Assembly (NCBI GenBank): GCA_002105175.1
Contig: MCGE01000032.1
Location: 124,001 to 188,000, forward strand
Origin: Absidia repens
Taxonomy: Eukaryota; Mucoromycota; Mucoromycetes; Mucorales; Cunninghamellaceae
Reading direction: 5' to 3'
DNA length: 64,000 nt
Positions 55,167-64,000 of the stretch are shown one piece after another. The notes under the pieces are model-generated. The model saw nothing but the letters and a program-made list of their open reading frames with translations, was not told the origin of the DNA and searched no databases. Numbering within the stretch: the first letter of the stretch is position 1; every line of letters starts with the position of its first letter. Position numbers and translations under genes: made by a program.

Positions 55167-56617
55167 GATGATGATGATGGTGATGACGACAAAATGATGG
55201 ATCCCAAGAAAAAGAAAAGAAAGGAGGGTATATGTATGATTTGGGATGAGTTGAATTAATTTTTTTTTTTTTTTTTTGTTGAACCAATTTATTTTGAAAA
55301 ATGAAATCGCGCGGACTTGTATGCCCGGGTTGCTAAGTGCCAAGTCCTTGGGCTTTTATTGGGCTAGATACCAATTTTATATTGGGAAATGTCATTGATC
55401 GTGAAATAGGAGTTGAATTCCGTTGCCCTGTCTAAGAAAATGACATACATTTGTTGGTATTTGCTTGTGTACATGTGTGGTCGACACAATGGTAGAGTAA
55501 TCTTATTTTTTTTTTTTTTTTATTTTTGGTTCAGTTCAATTACTTTTTATGTTTTTTTGTTTGCTTTTTTTTTCTCGGCATCCAAGTCTGTTACAAGATC
55601 CCATGACGGCTCCATGCCAAGTCCCATTCAGATTCACATTATCACCGTAGTTTCTATTTCATTTAAATTGGCCTCAAGGATGTAATATATTATTTAATAC
55701 AGACGCTTGGGTCATATTAAAACACCGACAGTTTGACCTCAGCGCTCAGGTCTGTCTACCGAGAGCTAGCTATACATTAATTTCTGACAAAAAAAAAAAA
55801 AAATACCCCCACCGAATGTGCCTTTTGATTGTTTTTTTTTTTTTTCTTCATCTTCAAAAATTGACATCTCTACGGCTGATGATTTGGCCATCGTGCAATT
55901 TTTCTCTCTCCTCTGACTTGGCGGGAAATTACCGACCCAACTATTCCCATTCATATCCTATGTATATAAACTGGGTGATACGAACATGGATTGGGTATTT
56001 GTCAATGTCTGGTATACATTGGTCAATTCTTTTGTAGCTCACGTCATATCTAAACTTATGAAAGAAAACGAAGGTGTGGCACTTCCTCTTTTTTGGGCGG
56101 GGGAGGGGGACGAAGGGTTGATTGATTCGCGAATTCCTTTTTTTTTTTTTTAAAGCGGCGGATCTATCTCCGGAAAACAAACCCATCCCCATCCCAACCT
56201 ACCAATTTGACGTTGTCTATCACCTAAACCCCTTCGTGAGAAAAAAAAAAAAAAGAGAGAGAGATATGAAGGGATTACTTTAGCTTTGAAAAGGTATGAA
56301 TTCCGCAACCTGGTTTTCTTCATAGTAAGCGATCCACGAGGAGAAAGAGGTTAAAAAATGAGCGACAAAATGGTAAAAAAAAAAAGTTTGACGGAACAAG
56401 ATCAATAGGACATTCGCCTGAGTGTTGGACGTAGTGAGGGATACCGAATCAAATGCAAACGATCATGCAAATGTCTCGTACGGGATTTGAATTTAAGCGC
56501 GGGGAAACCTATCAAATTTTAATATTTTTTCCTTTCTCGAATTTTTTTCTGGGAGGCATCTCTTTTTTGTTTTTGTTGTTTTTTTTTTTTTTTACGTTTT
56601 TTTTATATATATATAAA
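55167..56617. promoter_or_regulatory. Divergent promoter between the RTA1-family gene and the peptide transporter
   Basis: A 1.45-kb gene-free AT-rich region with many T and A runs (55261-55277, 55505-55521, 55789-55801, 56239-56254). Immediately before the transporter ATG is TTTTTATATATATATAAA. Short frames carry no recognisable content. Confidence 0.4.
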
Positions 56618-57924
56618 ATGACAGATACCGTTGAGAGCAGTAACAAAATCAACAGAATCACACCAATTGAGGATGATGAACTTTTATCAGCATCGCCAAT
56701 AATAAAGGAAGGGAAAAATACAGCATATGATGAATCCTCGCTTGTAGATTCGCATGACTATGATGCGCACGATGGCGAACTGTTTGGGCCCGAACCTACC
56801 GAAGAGGAATGGAAAACGTTACCTGAAGTGTCTGATTTTATTCCCAAAGCCGCCTATCTTGTCATCTTGGTGGAATTCTGTGAACGGTTTACTTATTATG
56901 GTCTGAGTGGTCCCTTCCAAAATTATATTCAATACCCTGATCCACCTTCTTATCCTGCTGCCCAGCCCGGTGCGCTTGGTAGAGGTCAACAAACAGCTAC
57001 GGCTCTGACAACCTTCTTTCAGTTCTGGTGCTATATAACTCGTAAGGACCAAAAAAAAAAAATCAAACTTGGGAAGGGATAAATCAATATACTCACACGC
57101 ACTCTCTCTTTTGTTTTTTTTTTTGTTTTTTTGTAGCGTAAGACGAAAGGGAAAAAAATTGTATAGACATTTGTGTTGATATTAATTGACAAACTCACGC
57201 TATATTTTTTCTTGTCACGTCTCCTTTTATATAAAGAATCCTAGGGTAAGTCAACAAAACGGGCAAGAAATAGAATGATCTATCTGTTCATCAATTTTTT
57301 TTTACCTTCTTTCTCTCTTTTTACACAGTGCTATTATCAGTGACCAATATCTTGGCAAATACAAGACTATTGTTTTATTTGCAGGGATCTATTTCATTGG
57401 ACTTGTGATTCTTACCAGTACGGCGACGCCTGCAGCCATTACCAATGGTGCTGCCTTCCCAGGACTTGTTGTTTCATTGATTATCATTGGGCTTGGGACC
57501 GGAGGCATCAAATCTAACGTCTCCCCTTTGGTTGCCGAACAATATACCGCCAAAACACCTTACACCAAGACGCTTAAAAATGGGAAAATGGTGATTGTGA
57601 CGCCTCAAGCAACGTATCAAAAGATCTTCAATATGTTTTATTGGGGTATCAATGTGGGCTCTTTATCCGCAATTGCTACAACTGAATTGGAGAAAAACGT
57701 CGGGTTTTGGCCTGCGTTTCTTTTACCTCTTTGTATGTTTGTCCCTTGTATGGTCATTGTGATTTTAGGTCGAAAGCAATATATTCAAAATCCTCCCCGT
57801 GGTTCGGTATTTTTGGAAGCCGGGCGTTTGTTTGTCATGACCTTCAAAGTCAAAGGCGGTATGGAAGCTTGTAAACCATCCAATCTGATTCATACGCATC
57901 CTGAATTAATTCCAAAGGCAACTT

Positions 57925-57967
<43 letters not shown>

Positions 57968-58182
57968 TTTTTTTTAGAAGCTGGAAAAATGTGGGATGGG
58001 GTGGTAGGTAGAACTTGGATATACTTAACCCTTTTTTTTTTCTTCTCTATTTAGGGATGATATTTTTGTGGATGAACTGCGTCGAACGTTACGTGCCTGT
58101 GTTGTCTTTTGTTGGTTCCCGATTTACTGGTTATGCTATTCCCAAATGACGAACAATTTGGTCTCCATGGCGGGTAAATTAC

Positions 58183-58216
<34 letters not shown>

Positions 58217-58975
58217 TAATAGCAACACGCTCATCACTTTTTATTTTATAGGCACGATGCAGACCGGCAATGTACCTAATGACATTATGCAAAACATTGA
58301 TCCTATCTGTTTGATCATCTTTATCCCAATCATGGATGCGGTGATTTATCCGTTTCTTCGTCGGATTGGCTTACCGATGCGACCGATGGTGCGGATCTCG
58401 TGTGGGTTCTTTTTTGCCGCTGTGGCCATGGGGTATTCGGCAGGTGTGCAATCCATGGTGTACAACTCGCCTCCCAATTATGATCACCCGGATGGTCCAA
58501 TGATATTTCGGCGGCCTACATCATCCCATCTTATGTGTTTATTGCCATTTCTGAAATTTTTGCCTCCATCACTGGGTTGGAATATGCTTATAAAAAGGCC
58601 CCGCAGTCCATGAAATCCATTGTCATGGCCCTCTTTTTACTCACCAATTGTTTTGCTTCTATCCTGGGCTTTGCTCTTGTTTCTGTTGCCGTCGATCCAA
58701 AATTAAAGTAAACTATCATAAAAAAAAAAACAATCAGAAACTGATGACTGACTGACCTTTTTTTTTGGATTTTATAATATAGATGGATGTATACTGGGAT
58801 TTCAATCACGGCTGGTGTCTGTTGTGTGCTCTTCTATGTATGCCATCACAAAAACGATCAGACGGACAAGGAAGAAGATGCGATTATTCGAAGCGATAGT
58901 CAAATGGAAGAATATAAGGAAAATCAACATGTGGTCACAACTGCCGAATATGAAGCTGAAAAGGGTACCGTTTGA
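56618..58975 (+). pseudogene. PTR2: PTR2-type di/tripeptide transporter (POT family) with two apparent frame breaks
   Basis: Proton-coupled oligopeptide uptake at the plasma membrane by family knowledge. Exons: 56618-57041, a 9-nt piece 57237-57245, 57329-57925, 58055-58173, 58252-58707, 58793-58975. The N-terminal acidic tail leads to VILVEFCERFTYYGLSGPFQ (POT signature with ExxER). GLGTGGIKSNVSPLVAEQY and FYWGINVGSL follow, then QTGNVPNDIMQNIDPI. Break 1: after YIT the frame is one base short of the expected P-I-L-G-A-I-I-S-D. Break 2: near 58499 GGTCCAATGAT lacks one A, and only the shifted frame gives AYIIPSYVFIAISEIFAS and YKKAPQSMKSIVMALFLL. The rest is intact, so this is either a young pseudogene or an assembly problem. 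Confidence 0.8.
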
Positions 58976-59648
58976 TCTTTTGGCGGCAACCACACTTTAT
59001 GCAAATGGTGCTTTTTTTTTATCCTCCCTTTCCCTCCCCATTACATATATATATATATATATTTACATGTTATCTATGGACAGTCTCAGTTCTTTCTTTT
59101 TCGGTTTCTCGTAAACTGACAATAGAAGCTCACCTTTTTTTTTTCTTGTATAATAAATAACTGTTTTTATATTGTTTTGTATAAACTCAAAATTAATATG
59201 ATCTAATGTATTTCAACGGGGCGATGGTGATGTGGAAATTAGTGGTTGGCGCCGCCTTTCCTATTCTATGGTGAATGACAAATGATTACATAGTGAAAAA
59301 TGGAGGAGGAGGGGGAGGACGTTGAACTAAACCAGGCCAAGTTGGTCTATTTATGTGTGTATCCTCCCCGCCCCAAGTCAATAAAGGCAGTGCTTAACTG
59401 GGCAATTACTGAATAGTAGTGGTTGCTTATAAAAGGAGATAAAGCCTCCACGCTGTCAATGTTGATTTCTGTAAAATGAACAGCAGAGCTTTCATACTGC
59501 CGCTGTCTTGAGAAGAAAATGGCCGAGTTGATGATGTTTCATAAGGTACTTATTGCTGTGTGAAGAAAAAAATTTTGAGGGGTTCCTTTTTTTTGGATCT
59601 ACCAAGATAGAGTGAGGGGGATAAAAAATCACAAGAGAACAATTGAAA
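58976..59648. other. 3' flank of the peptide transporter, gene-free
   Basis: AATAAATAAC near 59152 is a likely poly(A) signal; the rest is AT-rich with no feature that I recognise. Confidence 0.4.
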
Positions 59649-60006
59649 TATTTCAAACGCCGCACACGTGGATTCTTGTGGATTTCTTTTCAAATTTTTC
59701 CCTCTGTTTCTTTTCTTTCTTTCTTTTTTTTTTTCTTTCGCTAATTCTTCGCAATTGTGACTTCTATGGGATTATATTGGACTTGGAATAGTACCAGGAC
59801 TAGTTTAGAAGGGTTTTCAGCTCAGGGATGACAAGATGCATGGGGAAACCCTTTCATTTTGGATTCAGGATTTAGAAGCACTCATTAGTTGGGTATTTGA
59901 AGCCCTCCATTAGTTTAATTTGATATTATTATGGCCATAGTTTGTATCTACCTCTGAATAAAATATATTTCTTTATCCATGTTTCAATGAAAAAGAAAGT
60001 CCCATC
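59649..60006 (+). repeat. Dispersed repeat DR, copy g
   Basis: The full element: ATTTCAAACGCCGCACACGTG, pyrimidine tract, TTCGCAATTGTGACTTC (shared with copy b), ACCAGGACTAGTTTAGAAGG, core TTTTCAGCTCAGGGATGACA, AGATGCATGGGGAAACCC, TTTCATTTTGGATTCAGG, then CCTCTGAATAAAATAT and TTTCAATGAAAAAGAAAG. Confidence 0.85.
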
Positions 60007-60377
60007 AGTCTTTCTCATGTCTTGTACATGTGAATCCTTTTTGTCTCATTCGTTCTTTTAGGATAGTTTGTTAACCGGTATAATTTTTCAATAAACGGGA
60101 CCCCATTCATTCTTTCGTATATGCCTTGTGTAGTATTAGAACATTCCCACTTCACAGCTGATTCCTTTTAGGTTAGCAATGACCGTTCATCAAATCTCTC
60201 CTGCTTCACTTTAAATAGATCCATCCATTAAATCCCTTGTTACAATGACCCCCTCTCCCATCTCGTCTTTAGCTCTAATATCTATCAAACCAATATGCTT
60301 CAATAAAATACGTCCTCTTTTTTCTTTTTATTAAATCAATTTTTGACCTATTGAATAGCGAGCAAATGTCGTACAGC

Positions 60378-60427
<50 letters not shown>

Positions 60428-60972
60428 TGGATGTCCTCCCAAACAGTTCGTTGCAGTCGCCCTTTAGCTCAACCACTATGACTACCGTCATCCTTCCATC
60501 TAGCAATATATACCTGTATCATTAGAATAATATTGGCGTGATTTAATAAATACTAATAACAACAAATCGCTTCCACATCGCCCAAAATGATATTAGCCAA
60601 TATAGAGTCGCAGTATATTCTTTTCGACATAATTTCAACACCCAAATCAGCAAAATGACAATCACTCGAGACTTTTTTTTTTTTTGCACTGGTGGCAAAT
60701 TGTATTACTCCTAGCGTAGATCTTTTAAGATACAGACACACAGACACACATGTACAATAACATCAACAAAACGTCAAAGAGTCACATCACCGTCGTACGA
60801 TTTATTAAGTTCATTGAATTCAAATCACATTAAAAAAAAAAAAAAAAAAAAAAGTAAAATAATAGTAATAGTAATAAAATGTGTAGGTATCATCTAATTA
60901 TATATATTTTTGTATTTTTGTGCGGAGAGAGGATTTTTGAAGGTAAAAGACTTGCTGTGGAGAGAGCGACGG
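60007..60972. other. Gene-free stretch with outer repeat module and a 46-T run
   Basis: CTTGTTACAATGACCCCC and CTTCAATAAAATACGTC (60238-60315) match 35065-35165. A run of about 46 T occupies 60381-60426, the longest homopolymer in the window. The last part is the 3' flank of the kinase gene. No gene seen. Confidence 0.5.
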
Positions 60973-63592
60973 CTAAACTAAACATGAGGTGTGATTGGGT
61001 TCGGTTAAAGCTGAGGCGGAGGCAGTTTCCAAAGAGAGCGCGGCACTGTGACGTTTCCGGACACTTGTCGACAACGATGGTTGATGGTCATTGGCGAGCA
61101 TGCGACTGGACACGATTTCGGTGCCAAACGAAAGAACGGACGAGGAGGTCGAGAACCGTTGCTGCGCCGATGCTGTTGCCCCCCATGGTTTTGGATGCGA
61201 TCGTGATGAACGTAATAAGGTCCGTGCCGGTACCGGTACCGGCACTGGGTTGTCGTCGTCGTCGTCATCATCGTCGTTGTTTTCCTCGTCTGTTGCTGTT
61301 GCTGCTGGATCAAAGTCAAAATGACGGAATGGATCTTCTTCTACCTGTTCTTCGAGCTCGTCGTTCTTGTTGCCATCGATGGCGACGGATGGGACTTGGG
61401 AGATCCGTGGGGTCATGGTAACAAACGAGGTATCGAAATGCGTCAAGTCGGTCTCGGAGCGAATCGTGGGTAAATACGGTGGAACCAGTTTGCGTTGGGC
61501 CACATCGTCCCAATCCAAATTGGCAAAATACGCATGTTTCTTGATTTGTTCCGAACTGTCCCAGCCCAGCCGGTCATATGGATCACGTTCCAGCAACTAC
61601 CCAAGGAGCAAAAAAAAAAAAAAAAAAAAGTGGGTGGTGGTGGTGGATGAGTGTTTTGTGGAGTAGAAAAAAAAAAGGAGAAAAAAAGAAGAAAAAAAAA
61701 AAACTTACGCCAGATAAAAATTCGCATGTGATGGGATCGAAGGCTTCGGACGATGGGAATTCAAGATTATCTTCAAGCACACGACGAAACATTTCCATAT
61801 GCGTTTCGGCCCAAAAAGGTGTCTAGAAAAAAAAAATACCAAAACTTTAGTTTTCCCTTGTTCCAGCCCAGCAAACCAACCGAGCCATTTTTTTACCATG
61901 CCAGCCAACATTTCATAAATCAAGGTGCCCAGACTCCAATAATCCACAGCATACGAGTATTGTTCGCCCAACAAGATTTCAGGCCCGATGTATTCGGAGG
62001 TGCCACAAAACGTGCTGGTCGTCGGTAAGCCCATATCGCGTTTATCTTGCATTTTGAACACCTTGGAAAGCCCGAAATCCGTCAATACAATATGCCCGTC
62101 GCGGCCAATCAAGACATTTTCAGGCTTGAGATCCCTACCATCCATCAAGAGAGGTGAGTTTTTTTTTGTTCTGCGTGTTCTCTTTTTCTTTCAATCCTAT
62201 CCGTATATATATATATATATATGTACCTATAAATGATCCCATGGCTGTGTAATATAGAGAGCCCCAACAAGATTTCGGCCGCATAAAATTGCGTGCGTTC
62301 TTTGGAAAAGGTCAAGCACAATGACATTTGGGTGGCAATGTCACCTCCACAAATATAGTCTAGGACAAAGTAGAGATGGGTGGGGGACTGGAAGGCATAG
62401 TGCAGCTTGATCAAAAACGGTTGGTCGCGAAGGCGTGTCAGGATATCCCGTTCGGCTTTAGTATGTTGGATTTCATTTTGTTGTAATACTTTTTGTTTGC
62501 TGATGACTTTGAGTGCATACAGTTGTCGTTTCTTTTGGTTGGAGGATGACGTGGTTGATAGGGATGAAGAACATGGTGATGGCGGTATACTGGTAATGGG
62601 ATGGGTGTCATTGTGAGATTGAACAAGAAGAACCTAATCAAAAGAACAAAGAACAGATTAGAGCGGACAGGTCGGGATTTCAAAACAATCATGTGTGTAC
62701 CTTGCCCATGCATCCTTTGCCAATCACTTTTAATAGTTCAAACTGATCAAGAGAGATTTTTTTGGAAGGATCCAGTGGTGATGATGCTGGTGCTGCTGCT
62801 GCTACTAATTTTTGTTTTTCCTTGTCCTCATCAAGAGGTGTTGGTTGTTGTAAAAGAGGTGGGAGAGGGGGAGGAGGGATCATGGACGACGAGGAGTTAT
62901 TGGTGGTGGTTGTGGAAACGGCGGTGGTGGTGGTGGCATTGGTCAATGCAGATTCGATCCGAGAATCATCCTCTCGTTGGACACGCAAGAAATCCCTTAG
63001 TAATGAAGAAATGGATATGATCGGGTGCTGGAAACATTTCTCCAAATAGTCTTCAATTTGATCGGCATTGGATTTTTTAGGTCGACCACTGTAAAGTTGA
63101 AATAGTTGTAGGATTTTTAACGTCGATGGCTTTCTTTTATGGTGTAATTTTCGGTGGCCGGTGGACGACGGTTGGGTTTTTTTCCTCGATGACGATGGTG
63201 ATGGTAACAAGAGTTGACCATTGCTTGATATCAACTCCGGGAAGGGTACTTTAGATCTTGGATAATGGCAGCGAATCTACAAAGAGTCGGATGTTTAAAA
63301 CCGTACAAAAAAAAAAACGTGTGCCCCCCCTTTTTTTTCTTCATACCTTTTGATGAAACTCGGCAAAATCAGAGGGATAGCGAAATAATGAGACAGTATA
63401 TGCTGATGTTTGGATGACGATATTAAATACCTATTCCATAACAAAATGAAAAAAAAAAAATTAGGATGGGATCCTGTGCTGGAAAGTGGATTCTCTTTTT
63501 CGCTTGCTTTTTACCGTCACCAATTCACGTTTGACATAAAAAGTGGTTTCAAACACAGATATCAGTTGGTTTTGTACAGTGGGACATGGCAT
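60973..63592 (-). CDS. PX-domain AGC-family protein kinase (SGK3/CISK-like architecture)
   Basis: Seven exons (63592-63515, 63430-63347, 63276-62701, 62633-62227, 62134-61897, 61822-61709, 61596-60973) give 706 aa. Residues about 10-155 form a PX domain, a phosphoinositide binder: [43 protein letters not shown] Ser/Thr-rich linker follows. The kinase starts at VIGKGCMGK (238-246), with Lys in YALKVISK (about 288), YRDLKPEN (Asp383) and DFG at 401-403. T-loop STFCGT carries a PDK1-type Thr423. A 30-residue polar insert sits between the glycine loop and the ALK lysine. The C-tail has MTPRIS (turn motif, Thr561) and FRHFDF (589-594), a hydrophobic motif with Asp at the phosphosite. Recruitment to endosomal membranes is inferred. 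Confidence 0.9.
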
Positions 63593-63941
63593 TGGGTATA
63601 GGGTAAAGTAAAAAAGGGAAAAAATGAGAAAGAAAAAGAAACAAAAACAAAAAAGAAAGGATAGAAAGTCAATGTTTATTTGAAAATAGAACAATAGGGG
63701 TGAGGAGAGGGGGAGGAGGTGCAAGAAAAAAGATTTCGAGGGATAGAGAGAGAAGAAAAGGTGGAAGGAAACGAGGAGCACCAGGAGGAGGAGAGAAAGA
63801 ATCACTAGGAGAAAGTGACTGAGTGACGATGAGGAGAGAAGAAAAAATATCATCATCATCACCATCGTAAATGAGTTTTACCTCATGCCATTCTTTCATA
63901 AATGAAAATGATCATTTTACTTAAAGATTCCGGTTAGAAAC

Positions 63942-63976
<35 letters not shown>

Positions 63977-64000
63977 TGATTTCTATTAAATTGAATGATA
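63593..64000 (-). promoter_or_regulatory. Leader and promoter of the PX-AGC kinase, with possible upstream ORF
   Basis: The minus strand between the kinase ATG and the edge is pyrimidine-rich with no usable acceptor before the start. An ATG at 63899 opens a 76-codon frame (MKEWHEVKLIYDGDDDD...) ending at 63669, upstream of and separate from the main ORF; its start is followed by a GTAAAAC donor-like site. A run of about 29 A lies near 63946-63974. It could be an uORF or part of an untranslated leader. Confidence 0.35.

Noticed and set aside
56470..56505. B-box/T-arm-like GGGATTTGAATTTAAGC, a possible tRNA remnant
   Set aside because: No acceptor, D or anticodon arm can be paired around it on either strand.
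1..64000. CRISPR array or bacterial operon
   Set aside because: Repeats are not regularly spaced with unique spacers, and genes contain spliceosomal introns; the DNA is fungal nuclear.

Overview
The window is nuclear DNA of a filamentous fungus, most likely an early-diverging one of the Mucoromycota/Mucorales type. The evidence is compact genes with many 50-110 nt GT-AG introns that have poly-T stretches before the acceptor, AT-rich intergenic DNA full of homopolymers, Gln/Asn/Asp-rich low-complexity coding tracts, a fused tryptophan synthase (alpha+beta), and a UraA-like nucleobase permease. The order is inferred from these traits, not from any database match.

Layout. The first 1.2 kb holds the 3' end of a Ty3/gypsy-like pol gene, a polypurine tract with an LTR-like stretch, and a tRNA-Thr(AGT) gene. 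From 1.7 to 4.1 kb there is a minus-strand array of related units, three of which end in a conserved C-terminal peptide; a 140-bp run of helically phased A-tracts lies between two units. From 4.1 to 6.0 kb there is gene-free AT-rich DNA with three copies of a short palindrome. The main gene run follows: LSM14/Scd6 (+), a UraA-like permease (-), an ATP-grasp-like protein (-), alpha-COP (+), complex I subunit NDUFA8 (-), a disordered protein with a PIP-box-like N-terminus (+), a type II membrane protein with an F5/8C-like domain (+), MLH3 (-), an AVT-type amino-acid transporter (+), tryptophan synthase (+), a drug:H+ antiporter (+), SURF4/Erv29 (-), an F-box protein (+), Ase1/PRC1 (+), an RTA1-family membrane protein (-), a PTR2-type peptide transporter with broken frame (+), and a PX-domain AGC kinase (-).

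The genes are mostly housekeeping and do not form a single pathway. Themes that recur are the early secretory pathway (alpha-COP, SURF4), membrane transport (five transporters or exporters), mRNA and genome maintenance (LSM14, MLH3, Ase1), and signalling (PX-AGC kinase). The long gene-free stretches (19-21 kb, 33-36 kb, 52-54 kb, 59-60.5 kb) contain a previously unnamed dispersed non-coding repeat family with a highly conserved core, an E-box and poly(A)-signal-like ends.

Three apparent one-base frame losses (one in SURF4, two in the peptide transporter), two of them at short homopolymers, point either to decaying genes or to residual assembly indels. Exon models for LSM14, the ATP-grasp-like protein, alpha-COP, NDUFA8, the F5/8C protein, AVT, TRP5, the drug antiporter, Ase1 and the kinase were assembled by hand, and their summed lengths are multiples of three.
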